Below are positions 25,401 through 34,299 of a stretch of DNA of 64,000 bases, piece after piece. A program made the translations under genes and the position numbers. Under the pieces are notes generated by a model. That model saw only the letters and a program-made list of their open reading frames with translations. It had not been told where the DNA came from and made no database searches. Positions within the stretch are counted from its first letter, which is position 1; every line of letters starts with the position of its first letter. Origin of the DNA: Lytechinus variegatus (taxonomy: Eukaryota; Echinodermata; Echinoidea; Temnopleuroida; Toxopneustidae); assembly GCF_018143015.1 (NCBI RefSeq), contig NC_054743.1, forward strand, positions 37,900,922 through 37,964,921, read 5' to 3'.

Positions 25401-28400
25401 ATTCGGTACTCTATAGATGATAGCTTTTTAAGTTATGGATTCCCAGTTTCTAAAAACCAATCTATCTCCATTGACATGTTGACACAGGGATGGCAGTGGC
25501 AGTGCGGTTCAGTAGCAGTATGCCTTGCATGGATCAACTTCATTATGTTCCTAAGACGATTTTCATTCCTTGGTCTTTATGTTCTCATGTTCATGGGTAA
25601 GTTTGGTTGCCATGGTAACCTTGAATTTATAATCGTCATCAGGATATATTATGTGTACTTTATGTGACTCAGGATCCTATAAGATGAAATAAAGTCTTAA
25701 CCACCTACAGCACTAAGTTATTGTACATGTAGTTGCTGCTGGAAATGTGCTATTAGTCATTATTTCACTGCATATGTATACTTTGCAATCGCAGGGCAAA
25801 CGCCCAAAATAATGTTAAATTGTTTCTCTCAACCTTTTTCTAATTTTTCGGCTTCTTGATCCACCGCAGATATTCTTCGAAGCTTCCTAAAATTCATCTT
25901 GGTTCTGTTCTGTTTTCTGATGGCCTTTGCCCTCGCTTTCTACATGTTGCTCCTTAATCAGGTAATAGGTCATTCAGTTTTATTGGATTCATTCTTATTA
26001 ACACATAAGATAGATTGATAAAGACACTTAAACAACGAGGTCATACTTTGAATTAAGAATGTTAACGTTTTCGACTGAAAGAACAGCAATGTACCATGTG
26101 TTCTTTACATTAATTTACTATCATTTTTTTCAAAGATGTAGTCAGATGAATTCACAAAGGCCAAATCAGTAAGACTGTACCTTGTTATTTTTTAATGACA
26201 GTGAAAAATACCGAAACGTGGATTAAAACCGATATCTTTTCAATGTTGTCGCCAAAATAATCTTTTCGTAAAAAAAACCTATAAAGATGGGTAGAATTTT
26301 CGAACGAAATGGCTCTCAAAGGTTGGTACAAATTAGCCTCCGGAATTTTAACCACATGGCCCAGGGTTTTAATCCCACCGGGACACTCGACTTTTATCTA
26401 CATTTATCATTTTCTCGATCAACATGATCAAGGTGTAGTACTTGTGTGCCGGGGGAAGAAATTCATTGAGTGCTCGAGAATGAACCAAACATTGGTAACC
26501 TTACTAAAGCTGGGGCAATATAAAGTGCGTAACAAAAAAAAATTACGCTTTGAAAAAGCCTGGGGAATTAAAAAAATATACAACATGTGTGTAATTTTTT
26601 CACATATAATCTTGTGTTTGGGTCTCATCTATCCAATGAAATTAAAAGTTTTGACAGAATGTTACACTTGTGTGAGCACTGTCCAGTTTTGTAAAGCACG
26701 CAGAAATCTTTTTTGCGCAGAAATGCTTTTTTTCGCGCTCTGTTAAGGGGAAAGGGCGAAATAGAACTTACCCTGCAAAACATTTCTCATACATTTCCTT
26801 TGCACTTTTAGTCCGTTTAAATAAAGCGAATACATTCAAGCATTTTGTAACAATTTTGCCACCCAAATTGAAATTTCAACACTTAGTAAGCACAACCTTT
26901 ACCCTTTTTGTGCCAGCTGGATCTGAGGACATAACTGAATCTGAACAAAAGTTTATATCAGACATCTCCAGCATTTTTTCACTAAGTTCTTATCATTTAA
27001 AGTGGGTTTACATTTCATTTTCATTTAATAATTGTTTCTCCACACTTTTTCCAAGCTTGACAATGATTAACAAAATAAAAATCAAGCCTAAGCCATTTTA
27101 TGTAAATCACAGCTCAGTGTAAAACAAATATCGTCACGATGGCCTCAGTGTGTAGGGGAGTGGGGTGGGGCGCAATGCACTCTTTGAAGTGTTTTGGGCA
27201 AAGAAACCAGTTTAAAAGGGTAACAAATATCTACAAATCAATTTTACTAGCAAAATTCCATATGTTCTTCATGATTAAGGTCTACCTTTATTCGCAGAAC
27301 TATTTCAAAGTTCTGCGCAAATCATTTTCCACTAACTTTTCAAAAGTGAGTGGTGCTCACTCAAGCGGAAAGATTTTCGACGGTTATATCGTCATTTGCT
27401 TAAATGGATCTGTACCAATGCTAAAATGCGGAAAAATCTTCAGGGTATTACAAATATATAATTTTACAGGATTTGTTCAAAGTGAAAACTTTTTTGATAC
27501 GCACTGTAGTTTGAGACGATTGTAAATAGTGCATTAGGCGCTGTATAAATGTTTCATATTATTTTAATTGTTATCAATATTTTCAGAGTTTGTAAAATCC
27601 TGATATCTCTCACTCTTACTCTTCTCCACACACTGCCACAGCCGCCATTCAACCGCATTGAGCAATCCCTAGTGAAGACCATGGCCATGATGTTAGGTGA
27701 CTTTGACTTCGTTGGGATCTTCCACAGACAGAACTACCTAGGTACTGAGAATACTCTGGATGTTAACGAAGATGACTTCTTCCTGACATCCGTCTTCTAC
27801 AAGGCCATCACTTACGTCATGTTTGCTGTCTTTGTTGCAGTGATGTCGATCATTGTCGTCAATCTTTTGGTATGTAGCCTTAGATATGCTTGAATCTGTG
27901 GGTATTTATTAGTTGTTGTCTCAGACATGTATAATGAAAATTATGAAATATATTATCAGTGCGTCGCCCTTTTTACGGGAACTGCAGACCACCACAAGTT
28001 CGCAAAAACTCCCCGAATATTCAGCATCATAATCGATTTCATTGTAATACTGGTCGTCGATTAAACTCTTGTCATCGCCCTTTCGGAAATACATCGCATC
28101 CATATCCGCACCTCATTTTGCCCCTGATTTCACCACTAATATACTTCGATAACCGTTGTACCCGGAATATGTTTAGTATATCTCAGTATTCTTTCCATTT
28201 TAGGTGAATACAAAATATCTGTTCTTAGTATTTCGAGTCAACGTGTTTGAAGCAATAATAATAAAAAAAGCATTGGTATTGTATTTGACTTATCTTGACA
28301 AATCATTGATAGTTGTACAGCCTTGTTGTTTTTATTATCATTATTATCATTCCTACTTTTTTGTGCATTTAACGGAAAATAGAATTAATATCGACTTCTG

Positions 28401-30257
28401 ATTAATTTGAATGATTCTGATAAGCTTTTATTATCATCGTCTCTAACAGATTGGTTTAGCTGTCTATGACGTTCATGAGATCAGACGAAAGGCCAAGTAC
28501 CATCGTCTTGCCTTGCGAGTAGGTCAAATATAAATCATAAATATTTATTTTAATTGTACTATAATTATTATTGATATATTCATCTTGTCACTTGAATTCG
28601 TTTCTTTTGACGTTCCCTGATAAGGAATTAAGATGACTGGTTGTAGGAGCATGATTTATAAAAGAAAACTTTGACAAGCGAAATCCCCCACCCCCACCCC
28701 TAAAAAACACTTTCATGGTGCGTTTTCCTGTCGTTTCTTTTATAACAAGCGCACCCAAAAGGTTATGTGAATAAATGGATAAATAAGTAAATGAATAAGT
28801 AAATAAATAAATAAATAGATATATGAATAAATATATAAATGAATGAATAAAAACTGAATAAATAAATGAATAAAAAAGTAAGTAAATGAATGAATGAATG
28901 AATAAAAAATGATTGAATAAATAAAAAGATGGATAGATAGATAGATAGATAAATGAATAATTCTTTTGGTTTCAGCCGGGGCCGCGTTTCAAATATGCCC
29001 CTCTCCCTCCCTAGATCAGCCACTCGATTGATGGATAATAAAGTTTGAAGGGAATATCCCTAATTTCGTATTCATCACGCGTTGTTTGACTGCAGTCAAG
29101 TATTTTAAACTATCCCTTTATTTTCATAATGAATCAGGTGGAGACTATCATGGAGGTCCAGCAGTATCTTCCGGTCTGTATCTGGAGGCGAGTGATGCGA
29201 TCCAAGAAGCGGTATTACCCTAACAACGGATGCTGCCCGAGGGTGAGGCGCGGATGCAGAGTGATGACGGGGGACAGGAGGGTAGTCAAAGAAGCCATCT
29301 TGGTCTCCGAGAGGACTGCTGCAGAGGTGAGGCAGTTATGGGGGAGGGGTTAGTTAGAATTATGACTTAAAAATAAACAAAATAATGATTAATGTTGATG
29401 ACATTGGGAATAATAGAGATAATTACATATAGAGCGCTTTACCATGTTTTTTTAACTATTTTGGGGGGGATGATTGAGGTGATCGTGGAGGTGGTACTTG
29501 TGGTGCTGGTGCTTGTTAATTTCAGGGGAGAGTTTCATCGACGTTTACGTCCGACAAGTTGTCATATCTGGCAACTTTCTTTGATTTTGATTGGCCGAAG
29601 AGTGCAGTTCCTTTGGTCTGTCGAATAAAACTTCCGACAAGTCCATTCATGAAACGCATCACAGGAATGGATCCTGGATCTACCATGAGGGTTAATAAGG
29701 GGGATAATAAAGCCACAAAGTTCACTACTCTTTGGGCCTCTTTCCCGTCGAAAGAAAAGCATTCGGACAAGGACAAACAATTAATATCAGCTTCCGAAAA
29801 AGGGCCTTCCAAAAGGAGGCATGGCCTTTTTACCCCTCCAATAAAAGCGCTCCTGGTGATAATGGTCGTATGATGATACTATTGATTGTGGAGACGATGG
29901 AGATGATAATGATAATTACCATGAGGGCGATGATGAATTTAAGCATCGATTCCTCAAAAAATAAGTGCATGTATGGAGGGCGAGCTATGTAAGTAAAGTA
30001 CTGTTTTTAATCCTCATATTTAGGGAGGTCACTTAAAGGAGCGCCTTTCCAATGATGACTTTTACATTCACATGAAGCAGCGACTGGAATCTATCGATGG
30101 AAAGATGATGACGACGAACAGCCGAACGGCCAGTGAATACCCGAAGAGGGACGACGAGATCCGAAGTATCCGCGATCGTTTCGATCGGATGGAGAGGAAG
30201 ATCGACGCGCTCATCAGCCGTAAAAAACTAAAACATGAGGACGAGATGACCAAATAA
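2336..30257 (+). CDS. TRPA1: TRPA1-type ankyrin-repeat cation channel (21 exons, ~1374 aa)
   Basis: Non-selective, calcium-permeable plasma-membrane channel of the TRPA1 family, a chemical, thermal or mechanical sensor in animals. Exons: 2336-2479, 12011-12166, 13684-13893, 14311-14404, 14737-14992, 15482-16124, 16491-16564, 17031-17246, 17679-17799, 18095-18231, 21469-21590, 22096-22224, 22883-23346, 23601-23918, 24437-24556, 25488-25596, 25870-25961, 27642-27869, 28450-28518, 29138-29326, 30024-30257. All junctions are GT/AG, phases agree throughout, and the sum is 4125 nt with the stop. The family call rests on the ankyrin array, six membrane spans, the MLGDF pore and the IGLAVYDVHEI segment after S6, which mirrors IGLAVGDIAEV of known TRPA1. 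It is about 250 residues longer than usual TRPA1 because of two acidic inserts (exons 6 and 13). An in-frame TAG at 2279-2281 supports the start. Least certain are exon 1 (9.5-kb intron) and short exon 7. Confidence 0.93.
4061..5758. mobile_element. GC-richer insert with ATCTCACTAG inverted ends
   Basis: The left end ATCTCACTAGATGG and right end CCATCCTAGTGAGAT are inverted copies, and base composition changes sharply to GC-rich with many CG dinucleotides from 4061 to about 4790 and 5450 to 5758. The middle contains a dispersed repeat (4786-5251). A short stretch near 4680-4770 reads as Gly/Arg-rich in one frame and Glu/Val-rich in another; neither is a recognisable gene. Confidence 0.4.
4786..5251 (+). 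repeat. Dispersed repeat, copy 1, with partial tandem copy
   Basis: The segment from 'gggttacctccgcaaaaaat' to 'ttgacttaagcg' matches 36711-37082 almost along its whole length, including the C-run and the words 'gtgctctcacat' and 'ggatgcatccctc'. Its last ~75 bases are repeated directly at about 5178-5251. Family unknown. Confidence 0.65.
6990..7048 (+). repeat. CATT microsatellite
   Basis: About 14 near-perfect CATT units, directly preceding the target site of the hAT-like element at 7063. Confidence 0.9.
7063..8838. mobile_element. Outer hAT-like element with 8-bp target duplication
   Basis: Ends CATGGGTGTCGATC (7063) and GATCGACACCCATG (to 8838) are a perfect 14-bp inverted pair. Both outer sides carry the direct repeat CATGCAAT (7055-7062 and 8839-8846). 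Eight-bp duplication plus CA..TG ends indicates the hAT superfamily. G-runs lie just inside each end. It carries the related element 7362-8170. No transposase frame remains. Confidence 0.8.
7362..8170. mobile_element. Inner hAT-like element with 8-bp target duplication
   Basis: Ends CAGGGGCGTCGATCC and GGATCGACGCCTCTG (imperfect inverted pair, one mismatch) flanked by the perfect duplication TGTATACA (7354-7361 and 8171-8178). The ends differ from those of the host element 7063-8838 at only a few bases, so a family member inserted into a relative. The interior shows two perfect copies of GCGAGCGCGAAGCGCGAGC (7529-7547 and 7911-7929) and two decayed ones between them. Non-autonomous. Confidence 0.85.
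10290..10690. mobile_element. Degraded C-run element
   Basis: A G-run/C-run head, an AAT/AAATG-rich tract and a tail ('ctggcctccacaatttttt', 'ctcattactcca') resemble the element debris at 70-470 and 3852-4060. Ends are not sharp. Confidence 0.35.
11031..11084 (+). CDS. Possible alternative first coding exon of the TRPA1-like gene
   Basis: An ATG at 11031 opens 18 codons (MNRLNCRIKHQRMENRLA) that end at a consensus donor (gca/gtaagt) in phase 0, so it would splice in frame to exon 2 at 12011. A possible acceptor (atatttcag) lies at about 10963-10971, but stops follow it, so this could only be a start exon or a 5'-UTR exon. Not compatible with being an internal coding exon between exons 1 and 2. 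It may be chance. Confidence 0.25.
12011..14992 (+). CDS. TRPA1: TRPA1-like exons 2-5: ankyrin repeats 1-6
   Basis: Exons 12011-12166, 13684-13893, 14311-14404 and 14737-14992 code about residues 49-287. Ankyrin signatures are visible: GLTPLHLAVINGNVEGV, RTPLIIACENNQTDIALKL, DTPLHIALRKGNRIVADRM, VAPIHEAARVGHTDLIRK, DSLLHIASSNGHIDLVELL and RTPLHLSCIANQRAAVEYL. The exon 3 acceptor is taken at cacag/gcc (13684); an earlier AG at 13590 would read into a stop. Exon 5 has two acceptors 3 nt apart (14737 or 14740). The last repeat continues across intron 5 into exon 6. Confidence 0.9.
12408..12565. mobile_element. Palindromic MITE in intron 2
   Basis: CTTGGTCACATTCG... and ...GATGTGACCAAG are inverted arms of about 55 bp each (including 'gccgtacg' and 'aacagccgtttta' pairs) around a short spacer. 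It would form a strong hairpin. No coding sequence. Confidence 0.75.
12759..13357. mobile_element. 600-bp fold-back MITE, copy 1 (AAGTCCACCCC family)
   Basis: Long inverted arms of about 230 bp begin AAAGGACAAGTCCACCCC and end GGTGGACTTGACATTTAA. Shared arm words include 'gaaaatttcatcaaaatcgg' and 'aaagtttcgctta'. The same element lies at 49449-50051, where TTAA flanks both ends. A widespread family of this look occurs in sea urchin genomes (from memory). No transposase. Confidence 0.8.
14165..14310 (+). repeat. Long polypyrimidine tract at the exon 4 acceptor
   Basis: Nearly uninterrupted C/T for about 130 bases, mostly CT and CCCT runs, ending exactly at the ccgtag acceptor of exon 4. Far longer than an ordinary polypyrimidine tract; it may have expanded as a microsatellite. 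Confidence 0.8.
14566..14668 (+). repeat. GAT/GGT trinucleotide microsatellite in intron 4
   Basis: Imperfect GAT repeats with GGT, GCT and TAT variants. Intronic, so not translated. Confidence 0.8.
15482..16124 (+). CDS. TRPA1: TRPA1-like exon 6: ankyrin repeat plus long acidic insert
   Basis: Codes about residues 287-501. It starts with an ankyrin repeat (KIDVDYHTPLQVAANAESFD). After RYYNSKG it runs about 150 residues rich in Asp, Glu, Ser and Val (for example EEEDDVTVVDGGHDERLDER, DESMAADEMVDDVEENQG), predicted by eye to be disordered. It closes with a hydrophobic patch LAEFIDWVVIEDRAKVLK. The insert is in frame, uses ordinary codons and is bounded by coding ankyrin sequence, so it is part of the protein rather than a retained intron. 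Confidence 0.88.
16153..16350 (+). repeat. 190-nt polypurine tract (GAA/GAG) in intron 6
   Basis: Almost pure A/G on the plus strand, made of GAA, GAG and GGA units, starting about 30 bases after the exon 6 donor. Open in several frames only because of its composition. Confidence 0.85.
16491..21590 (+). CDS. TRPA1: TRPA1-like exons 7-11: ankyrin repeats 8-12
   Basis: Exons 16491-16564, 17031-17246, 17679-17799, 18095-18231 and 21469-21590 code about residues 502-724. Repeats: KKYMGHAAMNGHTETLGVL, KTPLHHAAEHGHDGVVQVL, RTALHLAAMNGFAKSVRSL, VTPLHLACIGGHLDALKQL and RNCMEYAADGGNENIAYYL. A conserved TRPA1 pre-membrane motif follows (STPMKKLIEKMPD across intron 11). The exon 7 acceptor is tacaag/tcg; a nearer AG at 16482 would shift the frame. 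Intron 10, between 18232 and 21468, holds the minisatellite. Confidence 0.88.
18770..21150 (+). repeat. 28-bp minisatellite array (~85 units) in intron 10
   Basis: Tandem units of about 28 bp (core CCCCTATGTTGGTCATCCC plus TTTTCGTCA) run for 2.4 kb, with unit variants (CACCCCTTTCCGTCAT type). A block near 19.68-20.22 kb recurs about 827 bp later (for example 'gctgattacc' at 19831 and 20657, 'taagtatccc' at 20211 and 21039), a higher-order duplication. Because 28 is not a multiple of three and no frame holds a stop, all three forward frames stay open and give one 28-residue repeat. It lies between exons 10 and 11 and is not coding. Confidence 0.92.
21735..21860. mobile_element. Small MITE, copy 1 (AAGTTGTCAGATCTGACAACTT core)
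   Basis: 'atgaaacgtgg' to 'gagatgaaac' with the core 'aagttgtcagatctgacaac' followed by 'ttgattttgattggc'. The same order of words occurs at 29523-29662. Intron 11. Confidence 0.55.
22096..23346 (+). CDS. TRPA1: TRPA1-like exons 12-13: pre-S1 linker with second acidic insert
   Basis: Exon 12 (22096-22224) codes the conserved MPDVAQAVMDKCIEVS linker. Exon 13 (22883-23346) codes about 115 residues dominated by Asn, Thr, Gln, Asp and Glu (NTNNNND, then TQEEDGETQHSESEHG) before returning to family sequence (LIVTAYDDDGRLRAKMRPYS, HPLIAM). In vertebrate TRPA1 the linker region before S1 carries the electrophile-sensing cysteines; here one Cys is visible in MDKCIEV. Which residues correspond needs an alignment. 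Confidence 0.88.
22247..22459 (+). repeat. CT, CA, CTAT and TA microsatellites in intron 12
   Basis: Consecutive CT-rich, CACA, CTAT, CTGT and TATA runs directly after exon 12, ending where the palindromic MITE 22460 inserted into the TA run. Confidence 0.9.
22460..22599. mobile_element. Near-perfect palindromic MITE in intron 12
   Basis: CAGGAATGCG... and ...CGCATTCCTG with arms of about 60 bp (including 'aattcacgagtaatgcagtt' and its complement) around a 20-bp centre. It would form a long stable hairpin in the intron RNA. Confidence 0.8.
23601..27869 (+). CDS. TRPA1: TRPA1-like exons 14-18: six-span membrane domain and pore
   Basis: Exons 23601-23918, 24437-24556, 25488-25596, 25870-25961 and 27642-27869 code about residues 923-1211. 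By eye: S1 951-973 (WPSLIIYFIFLVMLTGYV), extracellular loop with an N-glycosylation sequon NGT, S2 1004-1027, S3 1041-1056, S4 1074-1090 (CLAWINFIMFLRRF), S5 1109-1133, pore helix and filter 1144-1156 (KTMAMMLGDFDF) and S6 1189-1211. The Asp of LGD sits where the selectivity-filter acidic residue of TRPA1 lies. No membrane span is missing, so the channel looks functional. Confidence 0.93.
24868..25022. mobile_element. TGGTAAC-type MITE, copy 2
   Basis: Inverted arms 'ttatggtaactttgtcatcc' and 'ggatggcaaagttaccataa' with outer 'gccccgttgc' against 'gcgacgggac'. Best preserved of three copies (143-255, 36507-36660). Intron 15. Confidence 0.7.
25160..25412. mobile_element. Fold-back MITE just upstream of exon 16
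   Basis: 'agagtaccgaa...gacgtcagttgccatgg' pairs with 'ccatggcaactgacgtc...ttcggtactct'. Arms of about 45 bp with a 160-bp centre. It ends about 75 bp before the exon 16 acceptor. Confidence 0.75.
26521..27508. mobile_element. Mariner-like non-autonomous element in intron 17
   Basis: Left end TAAAGTGCGTAACAAAAAAA and right end ending ...TACGCACTGTA are inverted and match the ends of 3363-6449. No transposase frame. Confidence 0.55.
28450..30257 (+). CDS. TRPA1: TRPA1-like exons 19-21: TRP-like helix and coiled-coil tail
   Basis: Exons 28450-28518, 29138-29326 and 30024-30257 code about residues 1212-1374. The first part (IGLAVYDVHEIRRKAKYHRL, VETIMEVQQYLP) is the strongly conserved segment after S6. 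Then come a basic Cys-containing stretch (YYPNNGCCPRVRRGCRV) and a heptad-like helix near 1340-1366 (EIRSIRDRFDRMERKIDALI), the coiled coil that holds the tetramer in TRPA1. TAA stop at 30255-30257. Confidence 0.92.
28764..28960 (+). repeat. AAAT/GAAT microsatellite in intron 19
   Basis: Imperfect tetranucleotide repeats (AAAT, GAAT, AAGT, then GATA) over about 200 bases. Confidence 0.85.
29523..29662. mobile_element. Small MITE, copy 2 (AAGTTGTCATATCTGGCAACTT core)
   Basis: 'gagtttcatcgacgtt' to 'ccattcatgaaac' are imperfect inverted ends; the core 'aagttgtcatatctggcaac' then 'tttgattttgattggc' matches 21735-21860. Intron 20. Confidence 0.6.
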
Positions 30258-30541
30258 TCTACATAAGCTTTTTGTTATTCATAAATATACTGTTAGAAAA
30301 AATGTATGAAAGAAGATAAGTTATAGAGAAGTTATGGGAAATGTGCATTTTACATCAAGGTGACCCGCCGAAACTGCACTGCAGATATACAGGGATTACA
30401 TGACATTTCTTCCAGCAACAATAATTGCAGCTCCGCTGTTAATTCCACACTATACTAATCGAATGACTAACTTCAACCCTGGGTTTATTCCTATCTTAAA
30501 CCTTTTCCTAAACCTATATAAAAACCCTATATCTTAGACGA

Positions 30542-30547
30542 AATAAA
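30542..30547 (+). terminator. Candidate poly(A) signal of the TRPA1-like gene
   Basis: AATAAA lies 285 nt after the stop codon, the first canonical hexamer on this strand after the gene apart from AT-rich near matches. Position fits a short 3'-UTR. Cleavage site not identified. Confidence 0.4.
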
Positions 30548-31660
30548 TCACGGAGCAATGTCGTCGGAGTAAATGTCGTGTCACCAGATAAAGAGATCAA
30601 GATTGAGTGTTCCAATGTGTTAATGTATATTCCATCGTAAGGTAATTGGTATAATGGTTATGATGTACATAATTATTATTAGTCATATTTATTCGTGAAC
30701 AATATAATTTGCAATGTAAAATCATTTGAAAGAATTTTAGTAGTATTCATTTGGGGTTGTGACTCGTCGGGGGGGGGGGGGGTAGGTACGCTAAGTGGTA
30801 TTGGTATAAAATATCAGACTATACTGTATTTCTGTATTCAAAATCAGTTGGTTGTCCGCATAATGCCATACTTCCCATGTAACCCTCCCGATTGATTTGT
30901 ATTTAGTCAATTAGATTCATTTCCTTTCACTTCCATTATGTGAGAAAATCCTGACTATAGAGATGATTAGGACGGAGAATGAGCCCCCCCCCCCCCCATC
31001 CGCCCCCTCACTTATAACGATTAGGCGAACATTTTTCCTCTTACTCGCAAATGAGGCAAAATATATACACACAATTGTTACTCAACCTAGTTCTATTCTA
31101 CATATTCTAGTCGAATACATTGTTCCTGCGTTATAATGTACGTCCAAATTCCCTCATCATAAGCCTTTCGACATGTTCGAGGGACTTCTTCCTCACGCCA
31201 TAATCATTATATTTCATAAACATCTTAATTTATTCGTTGATTTTCTGTAAAATATCCCGCAAAATAGTAAATTGTCTTTCCCAGCTGGCAAATTAAGTTC
31301 AGAAGTACTTTTTCATGAATATTTTTACATATTAATTCGTTCGTTTTTGTTTGCTTCAATTTTTATTTTCGTGTAATTGTACGCATGGTGTGTTGGTTAA
31401 ATCAAATGCCATATTGAAAAGAACAGTTATTGGTATGTTCGTATTTAATGTTTTTTCAACTCATATACCCGAATTTACAAATGAGTTTTCAACAATGGAT
31501 TAAATTTGATACATGAATGTTTAATTTGTACGTCATAAATGGGGGTGGGTGTCAATGTGAAACGTCATCGTATGGCGTCAAATAATCATTCCATGCATGT
31601 GTTAACAATAAGACACCATTGTGAATTTCAGCCGTTTCGTCATGTTAGCTGTATGCTGCT

Positions 31661-32079
31661 ACACAGTAAAAAAAATAATAAATAGCACAATGTATAAGCC
31701 TATCACTCTAACAACAAGTTGTTATAACTGGGCGTTGTGGCGTGCGCCTATAATCCAAGCTGTGGGGAAGTTACAAATTGATGCAGACGTTCGAGGTTCG
31801 AGCCCTGGTCACGTCTTTCGGATGGTGACGTTAAAGGTCGGTCCCAGACGTAAATAATCATATCTGATTGATACACGTCTGACAAAACTCAAATACACAC
31901 ACACAACAAGTTGTTTAAGCTTGGTTTGTAATTACTAACATGCACTTTTTAAACAACTTGTTTAAAAAGTTCAGACAGCTGTTTAAAAAGTTACACACAA
32001 GTTAGAGTGACGGGCTTAAAACGGGACTTAAATCCTACAATGTGCCTGAGATTTTAAACAATGTTTTTACAGTGTATAG
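31661..32079. mobile_element. CACTGTAAAAA-type MITE carrying the 7SL-like SINE
   Basis: CTACACAGTAAAAAAA at the left and TTTTTACAGTGTATAG at the right are imperfect inverted ends typical of Tc1/mariner-related MITEs. The SINE 31724-31902 and its target duplication lie inside. Confidence 0.5.
31724..31902 (+). mobile_element. SINE with a 7SL RNA-like (Alu-domain) head
   Basis: Flanked by a perfect 13-bp duplication ACAACAAGTTGTT (31711-31723 and 31903-31915), proof of retroposition. The head from 31729 (GGGCGTTGTGGCGTGCGCC and on to AGCT) aligns without gaps to the 7SL Alu-domain consensus as I remember it, about 25 of 32 bases. A box-B-like GGTTCGAGCCC follows at about 31794. The body 'ttcggatggtgacgttaaa' and 'ggtcggtccca' resembles a SINE tail also seen at 41225-41545. 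Ends in an AC-rich run instead of poly(A). Confidence 0.7.
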
Positions 32080-32499
32080 ATTTAATTAAATCACGTACGT
32101 AGAGCAAGGATAAAAAAATGTGTTGAGCTTTTATTATGTATACATATATTTTTCTGTTGAATGAACGGAGATTGAACAGAATAATATTCCCTCTTAGGGA
32201 AAATAGCAGCAGCATTAAGGCAGAACAATATGAAGTTAGAGGAGTTTAAAAGGAAAGCCAGTGAGAACGACGAAGGGAAGAAGAACAAAAACAAGAAACA
32301 AAAAGATCAAGAGCAATATGAACAACAATAATAAAAAGATAATAAGATGATAATTTATAATGATGATGATGATGATTATGATGATGATGATGGTGGTGAT
32401 AGTGGTGGTGACGATGTCGATGACACTTACCGCAGACAGAATAAATTAGAATTAAAATTAGGGTGCGTTTACAATGCAAAGATTTACAAGTCTTATGCA

Positions 32500-33633
32500 C
32501 AGTGGCGGCACCAGGATTTTCAAAGTGGGGGGGCAAATGGGGGGCAAAAGAAAATATTGGGGGGGCAAGGGCAGTCAAAAATTTTTTTGCATGTGTGGAA
32601 AAATCGAGCGCGAAGCGCGAGTTTTAGTGGCCCCAATAAACATTTTTTTGTTACACTTGATATAAACAGAAATTTTTGTAAAATCAGGTAATGCTTAATG
32701 GAGCAAAGTTATTGATCAAATTCATGAACTGAACATTTACATATATGTAATCTTAAGGCGTAGACCTATTCTACTTTTACATTTTTGTATCACATCAGAA
32801 AAAATGCATGATCGCATTGTAAAAGACTTCAATATTTAATTTCTGTTCTCTTTTTCATATCTTATTTTTTTCATACATAGGCCTAATAATTTTCTTCCGA
32901 AGACAGGAAAGTTTTTAATACACAGGGTAAAGTTTATTTTCAAATATACTATAGTTGGGTGTCTTGTTATGAGAATATAGCCTAATAGATACAGACATTC
33001 CCCTCGTGGAAAGGTCGAAAATTTAAGAGGGAGGGGACAGAACACCCATCGCAGATTGCACATCTTTACATAGCCTATTTACTTTTTCACTAAAAACCAT
33101 GACGGTGACAAATTATGAACGAAGAGTTCAAGCATTCTTATTTGTTAATGAAGCAAATCGATGAGTTTAATCCAAATTTTACATGAGTAGATGCATATTT
33201 ATTTCAAGGAAGGGGGCAGACTTTGAGTATTATTCCTCCACGCCTCCCCCCCAAAGAATAAACATTGCTGACGACAGAATACACGCCATGTACTGTAGTT
33301 TAACACTTACATTAGCTTGTGTATCACACATTGAAATGTCTGCCTTAATGCAAGATATAACAAGCGATATAAACTTATTACAAACTAATAGTGTGCGAGG
33401 AAGCCAACAGCGACTAAGTGAGAAAATTTTCAAGTTTTGAAGAGCAGAAAATGGTATTTTAGATCACTTCACAGCTGAGCTTGAATATGTAGTACGACAG
33501 CATCTACTTATTTACAAATTACTGTATAATTTTCTTTTAAGTCCTCAAAATTTCTGGGGGGGCAACTGGGGGGGCAAAGCTTCTGAGTGGGGGGGCAAAT
33601 GCCCCCCCATGCCCCCCCTTGGTGCCGCCACTG
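32500..33633. mobile_element. hAT-like element with 8-bp target duplication
   Basis: Ends CAGTGGCGGCACCA and TGGTGCCGCCACTG are inverted, flanked by the direct repeat CTTATGCA (32492-32499 and 33634-33641). G-runs at the left and C-runs at the right lie inside the ends. CGAGCGCGAAGCGCGAG occurs once at 32605. About 1.13 kb, no transposase frame. Sharp ends suggest a fairly recent insertion. Confidence 0.85.
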
Positions 33634-33725
33634 CTTATGCATAACCAATGCAAGATATATACTCAGGGAAATTTGTAACAATAATGTCACTTTCATGGAT
33701 ATAGAATAGGGGGCTAACTAGTTTT

Positions 33726-33793
33726 GTCATCTTTCTTTCTTTCTTCTTTCTTTCTTTCTTTCTTTCTCTCTCTCTTTCTTTCTTTCTTTTTCC
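33726..33793 (+). repeat. CTTT microsatellite
   Basis: About 15 CTTT/TTTC units with a short CT run. Confidence 0.9.
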
Positions 33794-34299
33794 AGAGAGC
33801 TGATTATTAGGCCTACAGGTAAGGGGTGATGTGAGAAGAAGAATAGAAAGAGGAAAAAAAATAAGACGGAGAGGAAAAGGAGAATAAGAGTTCAGATGCG
33901 CAGGCCAATGACACAGAGAGGCGAAAACGCACTGAATCCCCAGCCTGACCCCCATCCCAGAAGAAAAAAAAAAGAAAAAAAGAAATCCTACGCTGGGGAT
34001 CTTCCATCACGGTCACCCACAGAGATACGATATTACGTAAGCTCCCGAAGGGAGCTAGAGAGGTAACTCTTTTCGCGCGTTTTTATTTCCCATAGGTTTT
34101 GTACACAGCCAATATGGCTGCCGGCGGACAATTTGAAGGGTGATTTTGGAGGGTCAATGTTTTATTCATAAGAATGACGTCAAATTACGCAAAATACACT
34201 TCTATGATTGGCTAAGAAGCTAATGTTTTATTCATATCTTATGAATTAAACACGTTTTTTCCTTCCCACAATTCCCTACGAGATCTGTGCGAAGTGTTG

